Source: Sphingosinicella sp. BN140058
Lineage (GTDB): Bacteria > Pseudomonadota > Alphaproteobacteria > Sphingomonadales > Sphingomonadaceae
Assembly (NCBI RefSeq): GCF_004135585.1
Contig: NZ_CP035501.1
Coordinates: 2,033,001 to 2,097,000, forward strand
Length of the DNA stretch: 64,000 bases
Direction of reading: 5' to 3'
The translations under genes and the position numbers were made by a program. Below the pieces are notes generated by a model. The model made no database searches. It saw only the letters and a list, made by a program, of their open reading frames with translations, and was not told the DNA's origin. Positions 27,204 to 37,316 of this stretch are shown here, one piece after another (position 1 is the stretch's first letter; every line of letters begins with the position of its first letter).

Positions 27204-29447
27204 CTATTCCGCGGCGAGGTCGATCGCGACGAGTTCGTCGTCGGGCTCGATCTGGATCAGCATCTCCGGGGGCAGCGCCGGGCGCGCGAGGTCCGGATGG
27301 TTGGCGACGGCGCGGACATAATCGTCGATCGCCTCGTCGAGCGCGCGCAGCGTGCCGCCCCGTTCGCTGGCGAGGACGTTGAGACCCGGCTCGACGTCAG
27401 CTTGGAGCGGCACCACCAGGCCCGTATCGAGCCCGGCCCGATCGGCCACGCGGCGCGCGAATTCGTACCAGCTGACCTGCCCTTCGTTGGCGACGTGCCA
27501 GATGCCGCTCGCGCCGTCGATCAGCAAATCGAGCACGGCATGGCAGAGGTCGGGGACGTAGGTCGGTGACACCTGGGTCCGTTCGCAGGCCCTGAAGGCC
27601 TCGCCGTTCGACAGTGCGCGCAGTGCGTGCCAGGCGAAATTGTACCGGTCCCAGGGGCCGAAGAAGGCGCTGGTACGAACGATCAGCGCGTCCGGCATCG
27701 CCGCCAGCACCCGCGCCTCGGCCGCGGCCTTGGACAGGCCGTAGACGCAGGCGGGTTTGGGAGCGTCGCTTTCGACGTACGGCCGATCCGTCTGCCCATC
27801 GAAGACCAGATCGGACGAGAAGGTGACGTAAGGGATGCCTGCGGCGGCGCAGGCGCGGGCGAGCTTTTCGGCACCGTCGGTGTTGGCGGCGACGCAGGCA
27901 TCCTGCTCTCGCTCCGCATCTGCGACTCGCACGAAGCCGGCGGTGTTGATGACCGCCCAGGGCTTGTGGTGGGCGAGTGCCGCCGCGATCGAACGCTCGT
28001 CCGTGATGTCGAGCGCGGCGCGATCGGTGAGACAGAATGACAGTGCCCGGTGCTCGCAGGACCTAGCGAAGGCGTTGCCGAGCGTTCCGGTTGCGCCGGT
28101 GATCAGGAGCTTGCGGCCGCCCCAATCCATCGGATCGCAGCAGCCGCTCCAGGGATAGAGGCGCGGCGGCCGGCGCCACCAGCCCGGGCTGTCGAGCACC
28201 GGATGGTCGAAGTCCCGGCCGTGCCCGATGGCCCGCGCCGCCTCTGCGACGATGGTCGGCCGCGGCGTGCCGGTACGGGCGTCGAACACGCCTGGATCGT
28301 AGAAGCCGCGGCGCTGGGCGAGCAGGAATCGCCAGTCGACATTGCCGAACATAGACCAGAGGGTCACTGCGCGCAGGTCCACCCCTTCGGACTGGAGCTG
28401 CTTGGCGCCGTTCCAGACCTCGACGAACCAGCGCAACTGCTCGTCGCGGAAGCAGCCGTGATGGACTTCGGTGATCGCCATCGGCAGCCGGTAACGCTCC
28501 CACGCTTCCCGAAGGCGCGCGACGATGCCGGTGTCGCCATCAAGCTGTTGCACCCGCACCGCCTCGGCATCCACGTATCGGTCGCGGCCGTTGCCGCCGA
28601 CTTCGTGGCCGGGGTAGAGTTCGATCCGATCGTCGAGAAATCGCTCGCTGGTCAGATAATGGTTGATGCCGATGATGTCCGGCTTCGCGTCCAGCGATGC
28701 GAACGCATCGATCTCCGCCTCGGTCACGCCCGCCTTCAATAGATGGGAGCGCATCGGATGGCCGGCATCGACCATGCCGCATTGCAGATCGAGGCTGAGC
28801 CAGCGTCGCTCGTTCTCGAAGGCGGCCTGGTAGGCGAGCTTCTCCGTCGAGTAGCATTTGCCGAGGTCCTCGGTCTGGACCAGCCTGGCGTGTGGAATGG
28901 CGGCGCGAATCGCGCGCATCGCCGCCGCGGTGCCTTTGCATTCGTTGACCAACGCCCGCAGGAATGCGTCATGATCGTGCGTATGCGGGTACCAATGGCC
29001 GTACAGGGCCGAGAAGCGCGCCGTGGTCAGCGGTTCGTTGACCGGGGTCCACTGCTCGATCCACGGGTAACGCTCGGCCGCTTTGGCTGCGAAGGCGGCG
29101 AGCTTCTCCGGAAATGCCGGGTCTAGAAGCTCCGTATACCTCGGTCCGGAACCGTGATGGGTTAGCCCGCCGATCACGTCGATATTGCGCGCGCGCAGCA
29201 TCTCGAGACGCTCGTCGGTCCAGCGCCAGTCGCAGCGGTCGAGGCTTTCGGGTGCGATCGCTTCCCAGAGGATCGGATAGCGGACGGTGGTCACGCCCAG
29301 ATCCGCAATCCGTTCGATATCTTCCGGTCGATCGAAGTGACCGGTCTCCACCGTCTGATCGCGATACTCGTCGCCGAGCCGGACGATCGTGCATTCGACG
29401 CCTCCCCAGAGCTGCAGCGGAGGCGCAGTGCGTTCGTCTTGAGTCAT
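27204..29447 (-). CDS. GH1-like glycosidase / RmlD-like reductase fusion
   Basis: 747-residue fusion. Residues 10-410 form a TIM barrel resembling glycoside hydrolase family 1, with possible acid/base Glu138 in WTPVNEPL and nucleophile Glu327 in AITEVHHG. From residue 443 a Rossmann domain of the dTDP-4-dehydrorhamnose reductase type starts: GGRKLLITGATGTLGNAF, catalytic Tyr569-Lys573 in VYGLSKAAA. No signal peptide, so it acts in the cytosol, which is odd for a glycosidase; the barrel may have a synthetic or regulatory role. Family members of this architecture exist in alphaproteobacteria near sugar-nucleotide genes. Divergent from the PilZ gene. Substrate unknown. Confidence 0.88.
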   Translation of the reverse strand: MTQDERTAPPLQLWGGVECTIVRLGDEYRDQTVETGHFDRPEDIERIADLGVTTVRYPILWEAIAPESLDRCDWRWTDERLEMLRARNIDVIGGLTHHGSGPRYTELLDPAFPEKLAAFAAKAAERYPWIEQWTPVNEPLTTARFSALYGHWYPHTHDHDAFLRALVNECKGTAAAMRAIRAAIPHARLVQTEDLGKCYSTEKLAYQAAFENERRWLSLDLQCGMVDAGHPMRSHLLKAGVTEAEIDAFASLDAKPDIIGINHYLTSERFLDDRIELYPGHEVGGNGRDRYVDAEAVRVQQLDGDTGIVARLREAWERYRLPMAITEVHHGCFRDEQLRWFVEVWNGAKQLQSEGVDLRAVTLWSMFGNVDWRFLLAQRRGFYDPGVFDARTGTPRPTIVAEAARAIGHGRDFDHPVLDSPGWWRRPPRLYPWSGCCDPMDWGGRKLLITGATGTLGNAFARSCEHRALSFCLTDRAALDITDERSIAAALAHHKPWAVINTAGFVRVADAEREQDACVAANTDGAEKLARACAAAGIPYVTFSSDLVFDGQTDRPYVESDAPKPACVYGLSKAAAEARVLAAMPDALIVRTSAFFGPWDRYNFAWHALRALSNGEAFRACERTQVSPTYVPDLCHAVLDLLIDGASGIWHVANEGQVSWYEFARRVADRAGLDTGLVVPLQADVEPGLNVLASERGGTLRALDEAIDDYVRAVANHPDLARPALPPEMLIQIEPDDELVAIDLAAE

Positions 29448-29709
29448 CCTGATTTCGGTCTCGCAATGAACGATACCGTCACGAACCCGCCGCCGAGAGC
29501 GGCGGTTCCCGCAAATCGCGACTCGCTGATACAGATTAGCGAAAATATGGACCTAAGAATGGAATAGTGGCTGTCGGTCAGCCGCGCCCAAAGCTGGAGC
29601 GCCGACGCTTCAACCGCCATCGCGCGATCTCCGCTGCAGGCGGCATCGCGCTAAACTTTCGGTAAACTCTTTATGGCACTGCTGCGCTGTCTCTGGGGAG
29701 GGAGTAAAG

Positions 29710-30018
29710 ATGGCGTTTGGCGGGATGGCAGCGGAAACCGGAACCTTCCAGGATCCTTGGGCGGACCGGCGCGGCGAGGCGCGCCTCGCCGACCTCGTCG
29801 ACACCGCGCTTCTGCACTTTCGCGGCAAGCCCTACCGCGTGCCGGGTCTCAACATCTCTTCACGCGGCGCGATGATCGAATGCCCGCTCGACACAAGACT
29901 TGGCGAGCCGGTTCTCGTCGAGTTCGACCAATGCAGTCGCATGCACGCCTTCGTCCGCTGGAGCCGTGAGGGGCGCATCGGCCTCAATTTTGGCCACGAA
30001 TTGGTCCTCGGCAGCTAA
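29710..30018 (+). CDS. PilZ-domain protein
   Basis: 102-residue single PilZ domain, the c-di-GMP receptor fold. The RxxxR element lies in DRRGEAR (about residues 19-25) and the (D/N)xSxxG element in LNISSRGAMIE (about 46-56); Asn replaces the usual Asp. VRWSREGRIGLNF closes the barrel. Start ATG 29710 has a very strong GGGAGGGAG. Many sphingomonads have several such proteins; whether this one binds c-di-GMP is uncertain given the Asn and the early arginines. The 29448-29709 gap contains the divergent promoters and a TAAACT direct repeat at 29653-29669. Confidence 0.85.
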   Translation: MAFGGMAAETGTFQDPWADRRGEARLADLVDTALLHFRGKPYRVPGLNISSRGAMIECPLDTRLGEPVLVEFDQCSRMHAFVRWSREGRIGLNFGHELVLGS

Positions 30019-30021
30019 GCC

Positions 30022-30654
30022 TCAGCGCCCGCCTTCGGGCTTCCCATCCGCTACGCTCGGCGGCAGAGCCACGGCGCTCTGCTGACGCTTGCGCAACGCC
30101 AGCACGTAGATCACGCCCGCAGCGAGCGCGAAGAAAAACCATTGCAGCGCGTAGAAGAAATGGTTGTTCGGCAGGTCGGATGGCAACCCTGCCTGGCTGG
30201 GCGGCAGACCGGCGGGCGCATTGGACGCAACCAGCCGAATGCGGTGCTCCCGATCCGGAACGATGACGCCTTCGACCGACCCGCCCTTCCAGGCGGGCGC
30301 CTTACCCGCCTTCGACCAGCCGACATCGACCTCCATTCCGGGCCCTTCCGCCCCGCCGGTGCGGCACGAGGCGATGTGGCTCCAGCCTGGCTGATCCTGA
30401 AGGTTGCGCCCGGCAATGGCGCGCCACGCCGTTGGCTCCAGGCAAAAGCCGGTCGCGCGCCGGTAGAGCAAGGACTCGTCCTTGGCGGCCGCAAGGCCCG
30501 GCCAGGCGATTGCCGGCTTTCCGCGATTGGCGTCGAGCTGCGCGATCAGACCGTTCTTCCATTGCGCGCGCTGCAGCTGCCAGACGCCGAGGGCGGTCAT
30601 GGCCGCGATCGCGGCAGCGACGATGAGGGTTGGAAGGATTGGCCAGCGCATCAT
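30022..30654 (-). CDS. SURF1-family cytochrome oxidase assembly protein
   Basis: 210-residue inner-membrane protein with two helices (about 7-25 and 168-188) flanking a periplasmic domain, as in SURF1. Motifs GVWQLQRAQWK at the N terminus and PNNHFFYALQWFFFAL at the C terminus are diagnostic. It helps heme a insertion into subunit I. The ATG overlaps the DUF983 stop (ATGA), and it is the last cistron of the oxidase operon. It ends 3 bases from the PilZ stop on the opposite strand. Confidence 0.93.
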   Translation of the reverse strand: MMRWPILPTLIVAAAIAAMTALGVWQLQRAQWKNGLIAQLDANRGKPAIAWPGLAAAKDESLLYRRATGFCLEPTAWRAIAGRNLQDQPGWSHIASCRTGGAEGPGMEVDVGWSKAGKAPAWKGGSVEGVIVPDREHRIRLVASNAPAGLPPSQAGLPSDLPNNHFFYALQWFFFALAAGVIYVLALRKRQQSAVALPPSVADGKPEGGR

Positions 30655-31022
30655 TCGTCCACGATCTGCCCCTCACGGGCGCGGTGCCGGTATTCGAGTG
30701 CCAGCAGAAACCCTTTGGCGACGCGAAGGGATCCGACGACGAGCACGGCGGTGAGCGGGAGCCACAGCAGGACGTGGACCCAGAATGGCGGGCTCGCGCC
30801 AAGCTCGAGTGCGATCGCGAGCCCGGTCACGATTGCGCCGACGATCAGTACCAGGAACGCGGCCGGGCCATCGCCGACGTTGAATGCGCCGAAGTCGAGG
30901 CCGCAGGCTCGGCATGTCGGTGCGAAGCGGACTGCGCCCTGATAGAGGGTTCTGGCGCCGCAGCGTGGACACAGGCCCAGCAGCCCTGATCGAAGCGGGC
31001 TCGGCTCACCGCTCACCGCCAT
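30651..31022 (-). CDS. DUF983 zinc-ribbon membrane protein
   Basis: 123-residue protein with an N-terminal zinc ribbon (LCPRCGARTLY...CRACGLDFG) and two C-terminal membrane helices (about 50-72 and 77-100). DUF983 is regularly found between ctaE and surf1 in alphaproteobacteria. Start ATG 31022 follows GGAGG. The role in oxidase biogenesis is inferred from its constant neighbourhood. Confidence 0.9.
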   Translation of the reverse strand: MAVSGEPSPLRSGLLGLCPRCGARTLYQGAVRFAPTCRACGLDFGAFNVGDGPAAFLVLIVGAIVTGLAIALELGASPPFWVHVLLWLPLTAVLVVGSLRVAKGFLLALEYRHRAREGQIVDE

Positions 31023-31039
31023 CACGGACCTCCGCTCCA

Positions 31040-31072
31040 ACGAAGAAGGGGAGCGATCGCCGCTCCCCTTTC
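31040..31072 (-). terminator. Hairpin after ctaE
   Basis: AAGGGGAGCG and CGCTCCCCTT (31061-31070 and 31046-31055, 10-bp stem) lie directly after the ctaE stop on the minus strand, followed by CTTCG rather than a clean T run. It probably attenuates rather than fully stops transcription into DUF983-surf1. Confidence 0.7.
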
Positions 31073-31077
31073 GCGTC

Positions 31078-31893
31078 TCAATGCAGCGGAGCGCCCCAGC
31101 CGCCCCACACATAGATGCAGATGAACAGGAACAGCCACACCACGTCGACGAAGTGCCAGTACCAGGCGGCGGCTTCGAAGCCGAAATGCTGGCGAGGCGT
31201 GAAGTCGCCCTTGTAGGCGCGGATCAGGCAGACGATCAGGAAGATCGTCCCGACGATGACGTGGAAGCCGTGGAAGCCCGTCGCCATGAAGAAGGCGGAG
31301 GTGTAGATGTTGTCGGCGAAGCCGAACGGCGCATGCGCATATTCGTAGGCCTGAATCGAGCTGAACACGAGGCCGAGCAGGATCGTCGCCCAGAGGCCCT
31401 TCTTCAGGCCCTCGCGATCGCCGTGGATCAGCGAATGGTGTGCCCAGGTCACCGTCGTGCCCGAGCAGAGCAGGATCAGGGTGTTGAGCAGCGGAAAGCC
31501 GAACGGATCGAGCACGTGCATGCCCTTGGGCGGCCACACGCCGCCGATCGATTCGACCGCCGAGGGAAAGAGCGAGGCATTGAACCAGGCCCAGAACCAG
31601 GCGACGAAGAACATCACTTCCGACGCGATGAACAGGATCATGCCGTAGCGCAGGTGGAGCTGGACGATCGGCGTATGATCGCCGGCATGCGCCTCGCGGA
31701 TCACGTCGGCCCACCAGCTGAACATCGTGAACAGGACCGCGATCAACCCGGCGAAGAAGACGTAGCCGCCGAAGGCGTAGTCGTGCATCCACATCACCGC
31801 GCCGACGGCCATCGCCATTGCGGAGAAGGAGCCCACGAAGGGCCAGATGCTCGGCGGCAGAATATGATAGGGGTGGTTCTTCGCTCCGGCCAT
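31078..31893 (-). CDS. ctaE: Cytochrome c oxidase subunit III
   Basis: 271-residue, seven-helix subunit of the aa3 oxidase. Family phrases [28 protein letters not shown] (conserved Glu for lipid/proton uptake), and [13 protein letters not shown] are present. Start ATG 31893 gives the common [11 protein letters not shown] opening. A 103-base gap separates it from ctaG upstream. Confidence 0.97.
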   Translation of the reverse strand: MAGAKNHPYHILPPSIWPFVGSFSAMAMAVGAVMWMHDYAFGGYVFFAGLIAVLFTMFSWWADVIREAHAGDHTPIVQLHLRYGMILFIASEVMFFVAWFWAWFNASLFPSAVESIGGVWPPKGMHVLDPFGFPLLNTLILLCSGTTVTWAHHSLIHGDREGLKKGLWATILLGLVFSSIQAYEYAHAPFGFADNIYTSAFFMATGFHGFHVIVGTIFLIVCLIRAYKGDFTPRQHFGFEAAAWYWHFVDVVWLFLFICIYVWGGWGAPLH

Positions 31894-31996
31894 CGTTCGG
31901 CTTTCCCTCTGTCGCGCCGGCCCTGACCGGCATCCTTCCTGACGTGTCGCTCCGCCGAGGCAGGACGCCGCGGCAGCGGTTGCGGTTCCTCTAGCC

Positions 31997-32548
31997 TCAG
32001 CCTTTCGGCTGGTCCACCGGGTAAAAAGTGTAGGACAGAGTGATCTCGCTGACATCCTTGGCATCCGGATCCTGCAGGATCTTCGGATCGACGTAGAACA
32101 CCACCGGCATCCGGACCTCCTCGCCCGCCTTCAGCGTCTGCTCGGTGAAGCAGAAGCATTGTATCTTGCTGAAATATTTGCCGGCCCAAGTGGGGGTAAC
32201 GTTGAACGAGGCGGAGCCGGTGATCGGCACCGCGGACAGGTTCTTGGCTGTGTAGAAAGCGATCTCGCGTTCGCCGATCGACACGATTTCGGTCTGCTGG
32301 ACCGGCTTGAAATGCCACGGCAAGGTCGGCGCGACGTTCGCATCGAATCGGACCGAGACCTGCTTGTCGCCCACCTTCCCTGGGGCGTCGCCGGTTGCCC
32401 GCATTGTCGTGCCGTCAAAGCCGGTCACCTGGCAGAAGATCCGGTACAGCGGCACGCTGGCGAAGGCGAGGCCCACCATCGCGGCCACGACCAGGAAGGC
32501 CACCGCCGCGGTGCGCGTGTTTCGCCGCGGATCGGCAATCACGGTCAT
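31997..32548 (-). CDS. ctaG: Copper chaperone CtaG (Cox11)
   Basis: 183-residue membrane-anchored chaperone delivering copper to the CuB site. One N-terminal helix ([20 protein letters not shown]) is followed by a periplasmic domain with [17 protein letters not shown] and the copper-binding [12 protein letters not shown]. The ATG overlaps the stop of the upstream 44-residue protein (ATGA). Confidence 0.97.
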   Translation of the reverse strand: MTVIADPRRNTRTAAVAFLVVAAMVGLAFASVPLYRIFCQVTGFDGTTMRATGDAPGKVGDKQVSVRFDANVAPTLPWHFKPVQQTEIVSIGEREIAFYTAKNLSAVPITGSASFNVTPTWAGKYFSKIQCFCFTEQTLKAGEEVRMPVVFYVDPKILQDPDAKDVSEITLSYTFYPVDQPKG

Positions 32549-32679
32549 TTGCCGGTCATCCGCACGATGGTGATGCCGTAGATCAACACGACGAACGCAC
32601 CAAGAAGGAGCGCCATCAGTAGCGCCCGGCTCTTCTGCCGGCGGCGGATCTCGGTCAGACGGTCTTCTTTCAAGGTCAT
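32545..32679 (-). CDS. 44-residue membrane protein between ctaB and ctaG (CoxF-like position)
   Basis: Short gene overlapping ctaB at its start (ATGA, 32676-32679) and ctaG at its end (ATGA, 32545-32548). The product has a charged N terminus ([18 protein letters not shown]) and one membrane helix ([21 protein letters not shown]). Tight coupling on both sides makes it a real gene. Rhizobia carry a similarly sized protein, called CoxF, at this place; the match is by position and type, not by alignment. Confidence 0.85.
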   Translation of the reverse strand: MTLKEDRLTEIRRRQKSRALLMALLLGAFVVLIYGITIVRMTGK

Positions 32680-33596
32680 GCAAGGATCCAGCGATCAAGG
32701 ACGAGCGCGCCGAAAATGGCGAACAGGTACAGGACGGAATAGGCGAACAACTGCTTCTCCGGCTTCATGCCGGCCGGATCGGTCGCCTGGTTGAACAGCA
32801 CCCGCAGCGCCAACACGAAGAAGGCGACGCTGAGCAGGCTTGCGGCAATGCCGTAGATTGCACCCGAGAGGCCGAGCGGCCATGGCGCCACCGCGGCAGC
32901 CGCCATCGGCAAGGTGTAGAGCGCGATCTGCTGGCGCGTTACCTTGGGTCCGGAAACAACCGGCAACATCGGCACGCCGGCCGCCGCGTAGTCCGAGCGG
33001 ACGAACAGCGACAGCGCCCAGAAATGCGGCGGGGTCCACAGGAAGATCAGGGTGAAGAGCAGGATCGGGAGCAGCGTGATGTCGCCCGTCACCGCGGCCC
33101 AGCCGATAACCGGCGGAAACGCTCCGGCGGCACCGCCGATGACGATGTTCTGCGGCGTGCGGCGCTTCAGCCAGACGGTGTAGACGAGCACGTAGAACAG
33201 GATCGAGACCGCGAGCACTGCCGCCGCCAGCCAGTTGGTGGCGAACCCCATCAGGATCACCGAGAAAAAACTCAGCCCGACTCCGAAATGCAGCGCGGAC
33301 TGGCGATCCATCCGCCCCGCCGGCAGCGGCCGCGAAGCGGTTCGCTTCATCAGCGCGTCGAGATCGGCTTCGTACCACATGTTGAGCGCGGCCGCCGCTC
33401 CGGCGCCGAGCGCGATGCACAGGATCGCGGTGAAGCCGAGGATCGGGTGGATGTGCACGGGCGCCACGAGCAGCCCGCACAGGCCGGTGAAGACCACCAG
33501 GGTCATCACGCGCGGCTTGGTCAGCGCGAGGAGATCGCGCCACTCGGCGGGCAGAGCTTGATCGGTGTCGAGCACGGTAGCTGTCATGTCAGTCAC
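32676..33596 (-). CDS. ctaB: Protoheme IX farnesyltransferase (heme O synthase)
   Basis: 306-residue UbiA-superfamily enzyme adding farnesyl to heme B on the way to heme A. The Asp-rich motif [19 protein letters not shown] (about 72-90) and second motif [12 protein letters not shown] are present, with about nine helices. It needs farnesyl diphosphate, which ispA at 57885 makes. It starts 101 bases after ctaD; no ctaA (heme A synthase) is in the window. Confidence 0.96.
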   Translation of the reverse strand: MTDMTATVLDTDQALPAEWRDLLALTKPRVMTLVVFTGLCGLLVAPVHIHPILGFTAILCIALGAGAAAALNMWYEADLDALMKRTASRPLPAGRMDRQSALHFGVGLSFFSVILMGFATNWLAAAVLAVSILFYVLVYTVWLKRRTPQNIVIGGAAGAFPPVIGWAAVTGDITLLPILLFTLIFLWTPPHFWALSLFVRSDYAAAGVPMLPVVSGPKVTRQQIALYTLPMAAAAVAPWPLGLSGAIYGIAASLLSVAFFVLALRVLFNQATDPAGMKPEKQLFAYSVLYLFAIFGALVLDRWILA

Positions 33597-33697
33597 TTCG
33601 GTGGGGCGCCAGCCCCTCTATGCACTTGGGGGGCGGGCCGTCGGCGGAAACCCGCGCGACGCCCCAGCCCCCCTGTTTATGTCCCCACGGCGTGAGG

Positions 33698-35359
33698 TCA
33701 GTCGATCTTCGGAAGAGTCTCGAACTGGTGGAACGGTGGCGGGCTCGACAGCGTCCATTCCAGAGTCGTCGCACCTTCGCCCCAGGGATTCCCTTCCGCC
33801 TTCCGGCCCGCCGCGAGCGAGTAGAAGATGTTGATGAAGAAGGGGATCATCCCCGCCGCCATGATCATGTAGCCGATCGTCGCGACGTGGTTCCAATGGG
33901 CATAGGCATCCGTGTAATCCGGCACACGGCGCTGCATGCCCTGCATGCCGAGGAAGTGCATCGGGAAGAACATCACGTTCACGCCGATGAAAAAGATCCA
34001 GAAGTGGGCCTGGCCCAGGATTTCCGAATACATCTTACCGAACATCTTCGGGAACCAGTAATACCAGGCCGCGAAGAGGGCGAACACGGCGCCGAGCGAC
34101 AGCACGTAGTGGAAGTGGGCCACCACGTAATAGGTGTCGTGGACGTTGTTGTCGACGCCGCCGTTGGCGAGGACGACGCCGGTGACGCCGCCGACGGTGA
34201 ACATGAAGATGAAGCCGATCGCCCACATCATCGGCGTCTCGAAGCTGATCGAACCACCCCACATCGTCGCGATCCACGAGAAGATCTTGATGCCGGTGGG
34301 CACCGCGATCACCATCGTTGCCGCGGTGAAGTACATCTTGGTGTTCACGTCCATGCCGACGGTGAACATGTGGTGGGCCCACACGACGAAGCCGATCACG
34401 CCGATCGCGACCATGGCATAGGCCATGCCGAGATAGCCGAACACCGGCTTGCGGCTGAAGGTGGCGATGATGTGGCTGACCATGCCGAAGCCCGGCAGGA
34501 TCATGATGTACACCTCCGGATGGCCGAAGAACCAGAAGAGGTGCTGGTACAGGATCGGATCGCCGCCGCCCGACGCGTCGAAGAAGTGCGTTCCGAAATT
34601 ACGATCGGTGAGCAACATGGTGATCGCGCCGGCGAGAACCGGGAGCGACAGCAGCAGCAGGAAGGCGGTGACAAGCACCGACCAGACGAACAGCGGCATC
34701 TTGTGCAGGGTCATGCCCGGCGCGCGCATGTTGAAGATGGTGGTGATGAAATTGATCGCGCCGAGGATCGACGACGCACCCGCGAGGTGGAGCGCGAAGA
34801 TCGCCATGTCCACCGCGGGACCCGAGGAGCCCGAGGTCGACAGCGGCGCATAGGCGGTCCAGCCGATACCGGCGCCATTGCCGAGCCCGCCCGGCACGAA
34901 GGCCGAGCCGAGCAGCAGCAGGAAGGCAGGGACGATGAGCCAGAAGCTGATGTTGTTCATCCGCGGGAAGGCCATGTCCGGTGCCCCGATCATGATCGGA
35001 ACGAACCAGTTGCCGAAGCCGCCGATCATCGCCGGCATCACCATGAAGAAGACCATGATCAGGCCGTGGGCGGTGATCAGCACGTTCCAGAGATACGCCG
35101 CCTCGTCGATATTGCCGCCGGCCCATTTCGGCAGGACCTGCAGGCCCGGCTCCATCAGCTCGGCGCGCATGATGCCCGAGATGGTGCCGCCGATGATCCC
35201 CGCGATGATCGCGAAGATCAGATAGAGCGTGCCGATGTCCTTGTGGTTCGTCGACATGAACCAGCGCGCGAAGAAGCCGGGCTTGTGATCGGCGTCATGG
35301 TGCGCGCCATGCGCCTCATGCGTCTGGAAGTGAGTCGCATTTGCGGTCGTATCGGTCAT
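33698..35359 (-). CDS. ctaD: Cytochrome c oxidase subunit I
   Basis: 553-residue catalytic subunit of aa3-type heme-copper oxidase with twelve helices. [17 protein letters not shown] holds the His-Tyr crosslink and CuB ligand; further ligands lie in [16 protein letters not shown]. Lys/Asp proton channel elements typical of A1-type oxidases (GHPEVY with Glu) are seen. Start ATG 35359 is one base from the ctaC stop. Ends in [10 protein letters not shown], as usual. Confidence 0.98.
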   Translation of the reverse strand: MTDTTANATHFQTHEAHGAHHDADHKPGFFARWFMSTNHKDIGTLYLIFAIIAGIIGGTISGIMRAELMEPGLQVLPKWAGGNIDEAAYLWNVLITAHGLIMVFFMVMPAMIGGFGNWFVPIMIGAPDMAFPRMNNISFWLIVPAFLLLLGSAFVPGGLGNGAGIGWTAYAPLSTSGSSGPAVDMAIFALHLAGASSILGAINFITTIFNMRAPGMTLHKMPLFVWSVLVTAFLLLLSLPVLAGAITMLLTDRNFGTHFFDASGGGDPILYQHLFWFFGHPEVYIMILPGFGMVSHIIATFSRKPVFGYLGMAYAMVAIGVIGFVVWAHHMFTVGMDVNTKMYFTAATMVIAVPTGIKIFSWIATMWGGSISFETPMMWAIGFIFMFTVGGVTGVVLANGGVDNNVHDTYYVVAHFHYVLSLGAVFALFAAWYYWFPKMFGKMYSEILGQAHFWIFFIGVNVMFFPMHFLGMQGMQRRVPDYTDAYAHWNHVATIGYMIMAAGMIPFFINIFYSLAAGRKAEGNPWGEGATTLEWTLSSPPPFHQFETLPKID

Positions 35360-35360
35360 G

Positions 35361-36560
35361 TCAGTTTCCGCGCTTGGATTCGGTGGCGCCCTGCGTCGAG
35401 ACGGCTGGCGTCCCCGTGGCAGGATTGAGACCGGTCGGTTCCGGGCTGGTTTCGGTCGCGCTGCCGCCGCCGGTCGGGACCGGCCCTGCCGCTGCCGCTG
35501 CCGCCGCCGGATTGGTCACCGGCGACGTCGCCGTCTCGTCGCCCGACTTGGCCTGGGCCGCACCGGGCATGGTGCCGCCCTTCGAGGCCACCCAGGCGGC
35601 GAACTGCGCGGGGGTCACGACCTCGACGGCGATCGGCATGTAGGCGTGGCGTGCACCGCAAAGCTCGAAGCACTGGCCGTAGTAGACGCCTGGGCGATCG
35701 GTCTTGAACCAGGTTTCGTTGAGCCGGCCCGGGACCGCGTCGATCTTCGCCCAGAAGGCCGGAACGCCCCACGAGTGGATCACGTCGGCCGAGGTGACGA
35801 TCATCTTCACCGTCGCACCGACCGGGACGACCATCCGCTCATCGACCGCGAGCAGGCGCGGCTCGCCGCGCTTCTTGGCATCCTCGTCCTTCAAGACGTT
35901 GGACACGATCTCGAAGTCGCCATTGTCCGGATAGGTGTAGGTCCAATACCATTGGTTGCCGGTCGCCTTGATCGTCAGATCGGCCTTGGGCGGCGAATAT
36001 TGGTGGGCGAGCAGCCGGATCGACGGCACCGCGATCGCCACCAGGATCAGCACCGGCACCAGCGTCCACGCGATTTCGAGCACCGTGTTGTGAGTCGTGC
36101 GCGAGGGCACCGGATTCGCGCTGCGGCGGAAACGGACCACCACGTAAAGCAGCAGCAGCAGCACGAACACCGAGATGACGGTGATCAGCGGCAGCAGGAT
36201 GTAATTGTGGAAGCTCGACGCTTCCTCGCCGATCGGCGTCACCTGCGGCTGAAAACCCAGCTCGCCGGTCGGCTGGCCGACGGTTGCGTCGGGCAGGGTC
36301 CGGGTGACGGAGCTGCTCAGCACGGAGGCGTTGGACGGCTCCTCGCTGCTGGTGTTGGCGAGGCTGATCTCGGAAGGCTGCGCGGGCGCGGCCTGCGAAT
36401 TGGCGCTGACCGCGTCGATGGGCTGCTGGGCAGGCGCTGCCGCGGCCGCGGCCGGCGCAGCCGTCGGTGCTGGCGCCGCCGGCGCCTGCTGGGCGAAGGC
36501 GCTTGCCGGTGCCATGCCGAAGGCGGCGGCAACGGCGAAAAGCTTGAGCGAAGTCTTCAT
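35361..36560 (-). CDS. ctaC: Cytochrome c oxidase subunit II
   Basis: 399-residue subunit with signal peptide ([23 protein letters not shown]), an Ala/Pro/Gln-rich segment (24-90), two membrane helices (about 118-143 and 160-182) and the CuA domain. The ligands are His in [11 protein letters not shown] and [13 protein letters not shown] (Cys-x3-Cys-x3-His). A further 60-residue Ala/Gly/Thr tail extends past the cupredoxin fold, making the protein about 100 residues longer than average. It is the first gene of the operon; the 170-base gap to pyrE must hold both divergent promoters. Confidence 0.97.
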   Translation of the reverse strand: MKTSLKLFAVAAAFGMAPASAFAQQAPAAPAPTAAPAAAAAAPAQQPIDAVSANSQAAPAQPSEISLANTSSEEPSNASVLSSSVTRTLPDATVGQPTGELGFQPQVTPIGEEASSFHNYILLPLITVISVFVLLLLLYVVVRFRRSANPVPSRTTHNTVLEIAWTLVPVLILVAIAVPSIRLLAHQYSPPKADLTIKATGNQWYWTYTYPDNGDFEIVSNVLKDEDAKKRGEPRLLAVDERMVVPVGATVKMIVTSADVIHSWGVPAFWAKIDAVPGRLNETWFKTDRPGVYYGQCFELCGARHAYMPIAVEVVTPAQFAAWVASKGGTMPGAAQAKSGDETATSPVTNPAAAAAAAGPVPTGGGSATETSPEPTGLNPATGTPAVSTQGATESKRGN

Positions 36561-36731
36561 CTAAACCCCTTGAACCCTCCGAGCGGAGCGGGACGGATTC
36601 GCCGCCGGAGCGCGCGAATTGTGGCGGCTTATAGGCAGGGATGTTACGCGCCTCAAGGCTCTTGGCGCGGGTTGATGAAGCGAGGAGCGGGGCCTATCAG
36701 GCGGACAGCCAACGAAAAAGCGCGGGAGCCG

Positions 36732-37316
36732 ATGACTCAGGACGAGATACTGGAGGAGTTCCGCGCTGCGGACGCTCTGCTCGAGGGGCATTTCGTCCTC
36801 TCCTCCGGGCTGCACAGCCCGCGCTACCTGCAATGCGCGAGGGTGCTGATGGATCCCTCGCGCGCCTCGCGGCTCGCGTCCGCGCTCGCCCGCAGCCTGC
36901 CGATCGAGATCAAGTCGCAGATATCGATGGTGGTTTCGCCGGCGATGGGCGGCGTGATCATTGGCCACGAAATGGGCCGTTCGCTTGGGCTCGAGGCCGT
37001 GTTCGTGGAGCGCCCGACCGGCACGTTCGAGCTGCGCCGCGGCTTCCGCCTCAAGGCCGGCCAGAAGGTGCTGCTGGTGGAGGACGTGGTCACCACAGGC
37101 CTCAGCTCGCGCGAGGCGATGAAGGCCGTCGAGACGGCCGGCGGGCAGGTGATCGCCGCCGCCGCGCTGGTCGACCGCTCGAACGGCCTTGCCGATCTCG
37201 GCATACCCTTCTTTCCGCTGATCCGGATCGACGTTCCGAGCTACGAGCCCGGCGCAGTGCCCGAGGAACTCGCCGCGATTCCGGTCGAGAAGCCGGGGAG
37301 CCGCAAGGCAGCGTGA
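36732..37316 (+). CDS. pyrE: Orotate phosphoribosyltransferase
   Basis: 194-residue enzyme making orotidine 5'-phosphate. The PRPP loop [17 protein letters not shown] (about 117-133) is typical. ATG 36732 with GGGAG upstream. Its stop overlaps the GTG of pdxJ (GTGA). The order pyrE-pdxJ-acpS-lepB is usual in sphingomonads. Confidence 0.96.
   Translation: MTQDEILEEFRAADALLEGHFVLSSGLHSPRYLQCARVLMDPSRASRLASALARSLPIEIKSQISMVVSPAMGGVIIGHEMGRSLGLEAVFVERPTGTFELRRGFRLKAGQKVLLVEDVVTTGLSSREAMKAVETAGGQVIAAAALVDRSNGLADLGIPFFPLIRIDVPSYEPGAVPEELAAIPVEKPGSRKAA

Noticed and set aside
29466..29567. 33-codon plus-strand ORF between the GH1-RmlD and PilZ genes
   Set aside because: No SD and no hydrophobic or domain feature; it lies in the divergent promoter region.
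29653..29669. TAAACT direct repeat before the PilZ gene as a regulator site
   Set aside because: Six-base repeats 11 bases apart in an AT-richer promoter are likely by chance; listed only in the gene note.
33620..35428. 602-codon plus-strand ORF opposite ctaD
   Set aside because: Product is His/Arg/Glu low complexity, typical of antisense reading of a membrane protein gene; ctaD is certain.
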